DNA from: a bacterium
GTDB lineage: Bacteria; UBP15; UBA6099; DSWB01
Direction: 5' to 3'
Length of the DNA stretch: 37,098 bases
Assembly (NCBI GenBank): GCA_020061125.1
Contig: JAGUYV010000047.1
Span: forward strand, 1-37,098
The notes beneath the pieces are model-generated. The model was not told where the DNA came from, did no database searches, and saw only the letters and a list, made by a program, of their open reading frames with translations. Made by a program: the position numbers and the translations under genes. Shown piece after piece: positions 8,431 to 16,671 of this stretch. How positions within the stretch are numbered: position 1 is the first letter of the stretch; the number at the start of each line of letters is the position of its first letter.

Positions 8431-11400
8431 ATGACGGAGAACGCTTCGGCCAACTGGGGCCGGTTCGTCAAACCAGAGATGCACACGCTGCTGAAAGCGC
8501 TGCGCCTGGATGTGGCGTATCATCGCGCGTCCGGCGATTACATGTATTACTTTAATGGAGTGGGCGAAGAAGTCAGGGTCACGGATTTCGCCGGGGGCAT
8601 GGGCGCCACGGTTCTGGGACACAACCACCCGGAGATCAGCAAGGCGCGCCTGGATGCCATGAGCGCGGAAACCCCCATGCACGCGCAGGGGTCAGTGCGC
8701 ACGGCCGCGGGCGATCTGGCCGCAAAACTCGACGAGCTGTTTCCCGGCAAGGAGCCGCGAATCACAGTATTCACCAATACGGGCACGGAAACCGTGGAGT
8801 GCGCGCTCAAGCACGCGGAATTCAACCGCGTGCAGAAACTCGCGGCCCTGGGACGGCGCATCTACCGCAACTGCAATGAGATTCGCGAGTATTACCGTCT
8901 TCATCACGATGCGCAGCTTCCGCGCGCGTACCGCGAACTAGACATCGAAACGCTGATCGGCGACATCATGGCGCAGCTCGTGACTCTGCGATCCCTGCGG
9001 CCGGTGGTTATCGCAGCCGAGCGCTCGTTTCACGGAAAAACCACGGGTTCGCTGCGTATCACCGGCAACCCGGCATACCGCGAGGCCTTCGCCCTGTTGA
9101 GCGGCATCGAGGCCCGCTTCGTGAAATACAACGACGCGGATGACCTGCGCCGCGCGCTCGAAAAATCCTATGTGGGCGTGAAATTTCTGGAACACCGCAA
9201 CGGCGCCATCCGCGTCACCGAGGAAAAATTTCTGAATGTCGCTGCGTTCATCATGGAGCCGGTACAGGGAGAGGGCGGCATCCACATCGCGTCCAAGAGC
9301 TACATGAAGGCTGTGGAAAAGCTGCGCGCCCGGCATGGTTTCGAGTGGGCGCTGGACGAAATTCAATCCGGCATGGGCCGCACGGGCCGCCTGTTCGCAT
9401 TCGAGCATTCAGGCGTGGACCCGGACAATATTGACTATGTGCTTTTGAGCAAGGCGCTGGGCGGCGCGCAGACCAAGATCGGCGCCATGATGGTTCGCAA
9501 GTCCATCCACGACGGCCGCTTCGGGCTGCTGCACACCTCCACTTTCGCCGAGGATGAAGAGTCCGCAATCGCCGGACTCAAAAGCCTTGATATTCTCACG
9601 CGCAACAACGCGCGCCTGGTGCAGGGCGCGCAGGAAAAAGGGCAGTATCTACTTGGCGAACTCGAAAAGCTCAAGGAAAAATATCCGGAAGTCATCAAAG
9701 CCGTGCGCGGCATCGGGCTGATGGCGGCGGTGGAGTTTGCGCTCTTCAGCGATAATTCGTCCCTGTTCTTCAACCGCAGCGGCGCGCAGGGCGTGTTCGG
9801 CTCCCTGCTCACCGGCTACCTGTTCCACGAGCACCGCATCCGCACCACGCCGCCGCTGAACGCGCTCGTATCCCACGCCCCGTACAATCTGATCCGCATC
9901 GAGCCGTCCCTATACATTTCCAGAAAAGAGATTGACCGGCTCATCCACGCCCTGGACTTGGCGTGCGAAATGGTGACAAAATGCAACGCATACATGTTCT
10001 CGAAGTACATCGTGAATCTCGAAACGCCCGGGCACACGGGCGAGATTGAAGATTTCTCCAGGCCGGTTTACACACCGCCGGACGACCCGGCGTTCAAGAA
10101 CGCGCGCCGCATGACTTTTCTCATCCATCCCCTGGACATACATCAGGTCATGGAGGAGTTCGACCCGTCCATGAACCGCTTCCGCAAGGATGTTGACGAG
10201 GAAACGGGTTTGAGCGAACGCGAACGGTACTGGGACATGCTGGCCCCGCTCATGGAGTCGTTCGTGTACCGGATCGTCAATGTTAAGTCGCCGCGCACCG
10301 GGGACAAGGTTCATGCCAAGTTCATCGCGTTCCTGTACACCACCAAGCAGATGAACCAGTTGCGCCGCAAGAATCCGCAGGCCCTGGTTCAAGGGGTGCA
10401 GAAAGCCGTGGATCTGGCCGCATGCGAGGGCGGCGACATCGTGGGCCTGGGAGCGTTCACCTCCATCGTCACGCACAACGGCCTGGACCTGGACGACACC
10501 TACATCCGCATCACAAGCGGCAATTCCTACACCACGGCCCTGATATGGCAGTCCATTCTGAAAGCCGCGCAATACATGGAAACGGACCTGAACGCATGCG
10601 TGGGCGCAGTGGTGGGCGCGGCCGGAAACATTGGCAGCGTGACCGCCAGCCTGTTGAGCGAGGACATTCCGAAAATTTATCTCATCGGCCGCGGCCGCCC
10701 GGGCGTGCTCAACGACATGCGTGACGTGGCCCGCACCATCTATGCGGACGCCGTGGACATCATCCGCACCACGCCGCCCGAAAAGCTCAAGGGCCTGCCC
10801 GCGGCTCTGGCGCGCGATCTGTTTCTGCCCTACATGGCGCTGAACTCGCGCGAATTCCGATTCAATCCCGAGGCCATAGACGATTTTATCAAGAAAAATT
10901 ACAAAGGCCGCGACGCGCGCATCGCCAATCTGATCAAGTCCGTGTTCTACCGCAGGCCCGACGAAAACATCGGAGACAGCGTGTACGAGGCCGTACGCAT
11001 CAAGCATGTGCGTGACCCGTATCTGATTCCGACCACGAACATTGAGCGCGGGCTGCGCGAGGCGGACATTGTGGTGTCCGCGGTGAGCGCGCACACGCAG
11101 ATCATAGACACGGCCTGGATCAAGCCCGGCGCCATTGTGAACGATGTGAGCCTGCCGCCGAGCATCTCAATCGAGTTGTACAGGAACCGGCCCGATGTGC
11201 TCGCCATACAAGGCGGTATCGGCCATCTGCCCGAGTACCTGGACCTGGGCATCCCCGGCCTGGCCGTGGGCGCGACTCTCGGGTGCATGGCGGAAACCTT
11301 CATCCTCACCATGATGAACATGATTGACAACTACAGCTTCGGCAAGATCACGCGCCAGCAAGTGGTCAAGATCTGGGAAGCCGGCCGCATCCTCGGCTTC

Positions 11401-11472
11401 GGCCTCGCAGCCATCAAGTACAAGGACATGAAGCTGACCCGTGAAGTGGCCAGGCAGGTGAGGGGGAAGTAG
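8431..11472 (+). CDS. Fusion of class III PLP-dependent aminotransferase (residues ~1-545) and acyl-ACP reductase (AAR)-like domain (from residue ~561)
   Basis: Start chosen at MTENASANWGRF (track ORF begins upstream at 8170). Aminotransferase: NTGTETVECALKHAEF, FHGKTTGSLRITGN, EPVQGEGGI, DEIQSGMGRTG, LLSKALGG (PLP Lys codon 9451-9453). AAR: LGAFTSIVTHNG, TSGNSYTTALIWQ, VVGAAGNIGSVTASLL (10615-10635), GCMAETFILTM (Cys codon 11284-11286). Confidence 0.85.
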   Translation: MTENASANWGRFVKPEMHTLLKALRLDVAYHRASGDYMYYFNGVGEEVRVTDFAGGMGATVLGHNHPEISKARLDAMSAETPMHAQGSVRTAAGDLAAKLDELFPGKEPRITVFTNTGTETVECALKHAEFNRVQKLAALGRRIYRNCNEIREYYRLHHDAQLPRAYRELDIETLIGDIMAQLVTLRSLRPVVIAAERSFHGKTTGSLRITGNPAYREAFALLSGIEARFVKYNDADDLRRALEKSYVGVKFLEHRNGAIRVTEEKFLNVAAFIMEPVQGEGGIHIASKSYMKAVEKLRARHGFEWALDEIQSGMGRTGRLFAFEHSGVDPDNIDYVLLSKALGGAQTKIGAMMVRKSIHDGRFGLLHTSTFAEDEESAIAGLKSLDILTRNNARLVQGAQEKGQYLLGELEKLKEKYPEVIKAVRGIGLMAAVEFALFSDNSSLFFNRSGAQGVFGSLLTGYLFHEHRIRTTPPLNALVSHAPYNLIRIEPSLYISRKEIDRLIHALDLACEMVTKCNAYMFSKYIVNLETPGHTGEIEDFSRPVYTPPDDPAFKNARRMTFLIHPLDIHQVMEEFDPSMNRFRKDVDEETGLSERERYWDMLAPLMESFVYRIVNVKSPRTGDKVHAKFIAFLYTTKQMNQLRRKNPQALVQGVQKAVDLAACEGGDIVGLGAFTSIVTHNGLDLDDTYIRITSGNSYTTALIWQSILKAAQYMETDLNACVGAVVGAAGNIGSVTASLLSEDIPKIYLIGRGRPGVLNDMRDVARTIYADAVDIIRTTPPEKLKGLPAALARDLFLPYMALNSREFRFNPEAIDDFIKKNYKGRDARIANLIKSVFYRRPDENIGDSVYEAVRIKHVRDPYLIPTTNIERGLREADIVVSAVSAHTQIIDTAWIKPGAIVNDVSLPPSISIELYRNRPDVLAIQGGIGHLPEYLDLGIPGLAVGATLGCMAETFILTMMNMIDNYSFGKITRQQVVKIWEAGRILGFGLAAIKYKDMKLTREVARQVRGK

Positions 11473-11483
11473 GCTTGGCTGGC

Positions 11484-11513
11484 TGTCGGCATCCGGCGTC
11501 CGGCTTTCGGATT
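11484..11513. repeat. Left imperfect inverted repeat flanking the four-helix-bundle gene
   Basis: TGTCGGCATCCGGCGTCCGGCTTTCGGATT; inner 22 nt match the reverse complement of 12154-12175 at 19/22. Confidence 0.6.
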
Positions 11514-11683
11514 TGATTTGTGTCACAACCCGGGTTTTGCCCGTATTGTGGATTCGTGATGTTTTGATGCTGTAACAGAGTTTGCATCAAAGGCGTTTGT
11601 GTCATTGAAAATTTGTTGCGTGTGTTTTAAATGTGTGAATATGATGGAGAGTGATAGTTGAAACTCGAATTGAATGAGCCGAC

Positions 11684-12049
11684 ATGCCAAGAAACCACAA
11701 AAATCTAAAAGCATTTCAATTATCTCATGACTTGGCAATAGAGATTTACGCGGTCACGAAGACATTCCCAAGACAGGAGGTTTTCGGTTTAAACAATCAG
11801 CTTCGGAGAGTTGCAACATCTTTTCCATCCAATATTGTGGAAGGATGCGCCCGGCGGACATTGAAAGATTATCTGCACTTCCTGTACATCGCTTCCGGAT
11901 CCTTGGCGGAAGCCGGATATTTTATTGAATTGTCGCACGAGCTTGGACATCTGGGACGGGAGGTTTTTGAAAGACTGAACGAAAGACACAATCATTGCGC
12001 GCGCACATTGCAGGCTCTGATTTCATCATTGGAGAAGAAAGATTGTTGA
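11684..12049 (+). CDS. Four-helix-bundle protein (23S rRNA intervening-sequence / S23 family)
   Basis: 121 aa; LKAFQLSHDLAIEIYAVTKTFPRQEVFGLNNQLRRVATSFPSNIVEGCARRTLKDYLHFLYIASGSLAEAGYFIELSHELG is diagnostic. Confidence 0.92.
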   Translation: MPRNHKNLKAFQLSHDLAIEIYAVTKTFPRQEVFGLNNQLRRVATSFPSNIVEGCARRTLKDYLHFLYIASGSLAEAGYFIELSHELGHLGREVFERLNERHNHCARTLQALISSLEKKDC

Positions 12050-12153
12050 AAGCGCAAAATCGCTTCGGAAAAGCTCGAGCGATTCGTGGACTTCGCAATG
12101 GCACGATGCGAAACATACCAGCGGTCACACGCAGCAAACGGAGATGAAATTTT

Positions 12154-12183
12154 AGTCCGGAAGCCGGAAGCCGGAAGACGGAT
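12154..12183. repeat. Right imperfect inverted repeat, with internal GGAAGCC direct iterations
   Basis: AGTCCGGAAGCCGGAAGCCGGAAGACGGAT; inverted relative to 11484-11513. Confidence 0.6.
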
Positions 12184-12197
12184 CCCCGGAGGACATC

Positions 12198-12905
12198 ATG
12201 AGCATCATAGGAGTCATTCCCGCGCGGGGCGGAAGCAAAGGCCTGCCGGGCAAGAATGTGAAATCCATAGCGGGCAGGCCCATGATTCAATGGATCATCG
12301 AGGCCGCGCTCGCCGCGAAAACCCTGGACCGGGTGTTCGTGTCCACGGACGGTGACGACATCGCGGCCGCGGCGCGCGAGGCCGGGGCAGAGGTCATCCG
12401 CCGCCCGGACGAGATTTCCGGCGACACTGCGGCCATCGAGGATTCCCTGCGCCATGTGGTGCGCACCCTCGAAGCCCAGGGCGAGCGCATCGAGATCATG
12501 GTTCTGATGCAGGCCAATGTGCCGATCCGCAAACCCGGCTTCATTGACGAGGTCGTTCATGCGCTACAGGACTCGGATTTCACATCCGTGGTCTCGGCGT
12601 GCGAAGTCAAGCAGCGGCCCGAGTGGATGAAAAAGGCGCAGGACGGCGTGCTGGTTCCGTTCATGGAATGCGCGTGCTACCGCAGGCAGGAGCTGCCCGA
12701 CCTGTATGTCATAGACGGCGCCGTGGAGGCCATCCGCCGCGATGTGCTCATGGGCACGGAAGGCAAATCCGGCGTTCATGTGTATTTCGGAGAGCGCATG
12801 GGGTTCCGCGTGCAGGAAGCCCTGTACAGCATGGATGTGGACAGCATTGACGATTTCAACATCATCGAGCCGGTGCTGGCCGCGGTGAACCGCGCAAAGC
12901 CGTAA
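12198..12905 (+). CDS. Acylneuraminate cytidylyltransferase family protein (CMP-sialic-acid synthetase-like)
   Basis: 235 aa; MSIIGVIPARGGSKGLPGKNVKSIAGRPMIQWIIEAAL, VFVSTDGDDIAAAAREAGAEVIRRPDEISGD, DVDSIDDF. Confidence 0.85.
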   Translation: MSIIGVIPARGGSKGLPGKNVKSIAGRPMIQWIIEAALAAKTLDRVFVSTDGDDIAAAAREAGAEVIRRPDEISGDTAAIEDSLRHVVRTLEAQGERIEIMVLMQANVPIRKPGFIDEVVHALQDSDFTSVVSACEVKQRPEWMKKAQDGVLVPFMECACYRRQELPDLYVIDGAVEAIRRDVLMGTEGKSGVHVYFGERMGFRVQEALYSMDVDSIDDFNIIEPVLAAVNRAKP

Positions 12906-12988
12906 CCCGGCGCGCGGCGCACAATCATATTCAATTCGCATGAAATCGTTCCGGCGGAACGGACCGGAAGGGTGTTGCGCTCCTGCAA

Positions 12989-13828
12989 TCAAACTGTCTG
13001 GTGAAGCACACCGTTTTTACCGCCGTTCTTGACCTCGTACATGAGCGCGTCCGCGGCCTTGATCATGTCGTTTACGGACGATGGCGGATGTGAAAAGGTC
13101 ACGGCGCCGATGCTGAACGAGACGGGCCATTTGTTGAACTGCATGGAGGCGTTCAGTTCCGATTGCAGACGATCTATCGGGGCGCGGCATTCCTTTGCGT
13201 CGAGTCCCGGAAACAGAACCGCAAATTCATCGCCGCCCAATCGCGCCACGATGTCGTAAGGCCTCACGCAGGATTTCATGGTCTGCACAACTTCGATGAG
13301 CAGGTTGTTTCCCGTGTTGTGACCCAGCGTGTCGTTGACTGTCTTGAAGTTGTCGCAGTCGAGGTATACAAGCGTCAGCGGCTTTCTGCCGCGGCGCGAT
13401 CGTTCGAGTTCCTGTTCGGCGAATTCCATGAATGCCCGCGGGTTGCATGCTCCGGTCAGGGAATCCGTGCGCGCAGTTTCCTTTTCGCGCTCCATGGACC
13501 TTCGCATAGCGGATAGCATGTAAGCCGTTATCAGAAAGAAACCGAATCGCACCATGGAATTCCAGTAAGGTATCAGGGGATTGGAATAATGCGGATTGGA
13601 ATAAATGTCGGAAACGAGCCATGTGATCGTTCCCATGACAACGGTGACAAGTCCGTTCTTGTAACCCGCTTTCCAAGTCACGAACGATATAGGGATCAGA
13701 TAGAAGATCGAAAAGGCAAGTTCGGGGCCGGTGATGTAGTCTGTCATTCCCAGAAAAGCGATGACCACGATTCCCGCAAGCAATGTGAGCAGGGGGCTTT
13801 GTGAAGGGTTTTCGATAAATTTGTCCAT
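12989..13828 (-). CDS. Membrane-anchored diguanylate cyclase (GGDEF)
   Basis: Start chosen at MDKFIENPSQ (13828); N-terminal hydrophobic helices; DSLTGACNPRAFMEF, RLGGDEFAVLFPG (GGDEF signature). Confidence 0.88.
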   Translation of the reverse strand: MDKFIENPSQSPLLTLLAGIVVIAFLGMTDYITGPELAFSIFYLIPISFVTWKAGYKNGLVTVVMGTITWLVSDIYSNPHYSNPLIPYWNSMVRFGFFLITAYMLSAMRRSMEREKETARTDSLTGACNPRAFMEFAEQELERSRRGRKPLTLVYLDCDNFKTVNDTLGHNTGNNLLIEVVQTMKSCVRPYDIVARLGGDEFAVLFPGLDAKECRAPIDRLQSELNASMQFNKWPVSFSIGAVTFSHPPSSVNDMIKAADALMYEVKNGGKNGVLHQTV

Positions 13829-13833
13829 ATCCG

Positions 13834-16665
13834 TCACGGCCTCCAGATCACGGGCGCGGCCGCGTCCAGATTCTGCTCGGCCGGGAATGCGTTGCCGCCG
13901 TCCGCATCCATGACCCATAGATCACCGCCGCGCAGGAACAGAAACTGTTTTTCATCCGGGGACCATGCCAGGCCCGAAGCGGCCACCCGTGCGCCCTTGA
14001 TGTCACGCGGGTCAAGTTTGCGCGCGGCGCCGGTTTCCAGATTCACCACAGACACGGAACTTATGTAGGTTTCGGCGCTGTACACGAGCAGTTGATTGCC
14101 GGATGGAGACAGAACCGGAACCGCTGACTTGATGTTGCCCACAGGCACGCGCGAGCCGCCGTCCTCGGAGGGCGCCGTGGCGTCGAACCAGGTCACGCGC
14201 CCGGTGTCGAGGTTGAACGATCCCAGGCACTGGCGCGTCCCGTCCTCGGCCTTGACGCAGGGGTCCACGGAGAAGAACACACTGCGCCCGGAGGCGTCCC
14301 ATGCGGCGGCGTGCACATTCTGCCCGGGCAGGGGCCGCATCAGGGTTTTGCTGATGGTGTCCAGGATCGTGAGTTCGTGAACTCCGTCGCCCCTGTTCGC
14401 CAGTACGGACAGATACTTCCTGTTCGGAGACAGATCCGGCATGCGGAAATAGACTTTGCCCGGCAGTTTCATGCGCGCGCTGTCGAGGAGCATATCCGAC
14501 ACGCGAGTCTCGGGGTTCAAGGCGATGATCGAATGGCCACCGCGGCCTCCGGAAACGAAAACCAGCGCCTTGCCGTCCGCGGACATCGAGGGATGCGCTC
14601 CCTGCGCCAGAACGCGGCCGGGCCGGATCCCGGCCTGCATTTCGTAAAGACGGCCGTCGGAACGCTGAAACACCCACCGGCCCTTGAGCCTGCTGCGCAG
14701 GGCGTAGAGCGTTTCCCAGTCGTAGCCAAGATCCGGCGGCGCAAGATATGCGTCAGCCTGAAATGCACTGATCTGGTTCTTGATCTCGTCGGACAGCGAC
14801 GGGGGCACGGGAATGGGCTGCTTGCGCGGGGATATGGCGCCGCCCTGGGGTGTTCCCAGGTCCGCTTCCTGAAGTGGCGGCGAGGGGTGTCCGAAAGCGG
14901 GGAAATCCGCCAGGGGATGCCCTGCGCCGTTGTCCAGTCCGATGCGCACGGTTTTCACGGGCGGTTCGTCCGCGCCGGGCAGATCCGGGATGGCGATTTT
15001 GTTTTCGCGCGCTTCCTGCACGAGCCGGGTCTTGAGTGCGAGAAGATGTTCGTCCGCGGGATTGTGTTCCAGCGCGGATTTGAGGACCTGGATGGCCTCG
15101 AAAAATTTGCCGCGTGCGTGCAGTGCGCGAATGGCGCAAGCGGCTGCGGGCGCGGATGCGCTGTCGCGATTCAGCCATTGCTGGCCGAATCCCAGGGCGC
15201 GCACTTCCTGGCTCGAATCCAAAAGCACGGTGCAATACGCAACGCGCGCGGCCTCGCTGTCCGGGTGTTTTTGCATGGCTGCCGCGGCGCGCGCCTCCGC
15301 GTCCCGGCCGCGCCCGGATGCGGCCTCGAGTTCCGCGAGCGCTATCTGAATATCAAGATTACCGGGTTCCATGTCCGCGGCCTGTTGCGCGGCACGCAGG
15401 GCGCTTTCGGGGTTCCCCTTTTTCCTGTATGCGATCGCGAGATTGAGCCGGAGGTTCGCATTCTCGGGATTCAACTGCACGGCGCGCTCGTACTCCACGG
15501 CTGCCGATTCATAATCGTGGTGCATCATGGCGTCATCGCCGGCACGGTCGTGTGCGGCGGCTTCCTCTGGAGCGATCGGCGCGGTGACCGCCTGTTGCGC
15601 ATGCGCCTGCTCCCCGGAGGTTTCGAACTCCGGTTCCTGCACAGCAACTGTTGAGGTAGCAGCGGGCGCGGATTCAGCGGTTGACGGCATCGTCGTATCC
15701 GTTAGTCCCACCGGCTCTGGAATTCCGGTAGGTTGCGGCTGTTGCTGTTCGTCTCCTGTCGAAGCGGTTGCCTGTTGCGGCTCTTCCGTTTCTTGGTTCG
15801 CAGGCGCCTGCCGCGGGCTGGTTGCGACTTGCGGATCCTCGGGAGCCGAGACCGGAGCCTGCGGTTGATCACGCCTGACAACGGACTCGCGAATTTTTGA
15901 GGGCAGGGGCGGCACGGCTTCGAGGCGCGCTCCGGGCTGGGGCGTGCGGGTCTTGAGCGCCTGCAGTTCATCGGCGGTGACGAGTTTGCTGGACGAAGAA
16001 CGCGGAGAGGCGGCGATCTCCTGCTGCACAGCCGTGATGTTCGCCGCGAGAACGCGATCCGAAGGGGCGAGAATTTTGGCCTCGTTCAGCATTTTCAGGG
16101 CCGTGTCCGGCTGTCCGAGCGCGCGGTAGCAGAGAGCCAGGTTGGACAGGTAATGCACCTGGAGGCTGTTGTAATCGCGCAGTTCTTCTGGGTTTTCTGG
16201 GCGCGTGGCGCGCAAGGTCTTGAGGAGTCCGACATTGGTTTGCAGCGCGGATTTGAGGGCCGCGGCCGCATTGTCCCTCTCGCCGGTTTGCAGATAGGAC
16301 AGGCCGAGATTCAGGGACGCCACGGGGTGGTCTGGATTCTGTGCCAGAGCCTTCATGTAAAAGGCGCGCGCTTCGGTGGTTTTGCCTCCGGCCTGTTTGA
16401 GAAACCCGAGTTCCGTGAGAACATCAGCGTCGTTGGGGCGCAGCGCAAGAACGCGCTCGAGCATCTTGCGCGCGTCTTCGTGGTCGCCGGACACGATGTA
16501 CAGGCGCGCCAGGTGCAGCATGGACTCGGCGTCCGAACCGTCCCTGATGATTTGCTTTTCAAGTTCGAGGATGTCGCGCTGCAGCGGGCTGGCGAGAGCG
16601 CCGCGCGCGGCGGGCAGGGCGCACAGAAGAATCAGCAGCAGAGTTGCGGAAAGCCTTTGCGTCAT
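13834..16665 (-). CDS. Secreted TPR protein with low-complexity linker and C-terminal TolB/PD40-like beta-propeller
   Basis: 943 aa; signal peptide; TPR units (ADVLTELGFLKQAGGKTTEARAFYMKALAQNPDHP; AAVEYERAVQLNPENANLRLNLAIAYRKKGN); P/Q/E/T-rich linker; propeller blades (SADGKALVFVSGGRGG, LSPNRKYLSVLANR, WSPDEKQFLFLRGGDLWVMDADG). Confidence 0.75.
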   Translation of the reverse strand: MTQRLSATLLLILLCALPAARGALASPLQRDILELEKQIIRDGSDAESMLHLARLYIVSGDHEDARKMLERVLALRPNDADVLTELGFLKQAGGKTTEARAFYMKALAQNPDHPVASLNLGLSYLQTGERDNAAAALKSALQTNVGLLKTLRATRPENPEELRDYNSLQVHYLSNLALCYRALGQPDTALKMLNEAKILAPSDRVLAANITAVQQEIAASPRSSSSKLVTADELQALKTRTPQPGARLEAVPPLPSKIRESVVRRDQPQAPVSAPEDPQVATSPRQAPANQETEEPQQATASTGDEQQQPQPTGIPEPVGLTDTTMPSTAESAPAATSTVAVQEPEFETSGEQAHAQQAVTAPIAPEEAAAHDRAGDDAMMHHDYESAAVEYERAVQLNPENANLRLNLAIAYRKKGNPESALRAAQQAADMEPGNLDIQIALAELEAASGRGRDAEARAAAAMQKHPDSEAARVAYCTVLLDSSQEVRALGFGQQWLNRDSASAPAAACAIRALHARGKFFEAIQVLKSALEHNPADEHLLALKTRLVQEARENKIAIPDLPGADEPPVKTVRIGLDNGAGHPLADFPAFGHPSPPLQEADLGTPQGGAISPRKQPIPVPPSLSDEIKNQISAFQADAYLAPPDLGYDWETLYALRSRLKGRWVFQRSDGRLYEMQAGIRPGRVLAQGAHPSMSADGKALVFVSGGRGGHSIIALNPETRVSDMLLDSARMKLPGKVYFRMPDLSPNRKYLSVLANRGDGVHELTILDTISKTLMRPLPGQNVHAAAWDASGRSVFFSVDPCVKAEDGTRQCLGSFNLDTGRVTWFDATAPSEDGGSRVPVGNIKSAVPVLSPSGNQLLVYSAETYISSVSVVNLETGAARKLDPRDIKGARVAASGLAWSPDEKQFLFLRGGDLWVMDADGGNAFPAEQNLDAAAPVIWRP

Positions 16666-16671
16666 GGGCGA

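Noticed and set aside
9910-11094. 394-aa - strand ORF
   Set aside because: Antisense to the AAR domain, whose conserved motifs are clear on the + strand.
11684-12049. Avd-type diversity-generating retroelement component
   Set aside because: Four-helix-bundle protein is related in fold, but no reverse transcriptase or template/variable repeat pair is visible nearby.
11684-12049. Aldehyde-deformylating oxygenase partner for the AAR domain
   Set aside because: The adjacent helical protein is of S23 type and lacks ferritin-like E..ExxH di-iron motifs.
14311-15654. 447-aa + strand ORF
   Set aside because: Antisense to the TPR/propeller gene; no domain pattern.
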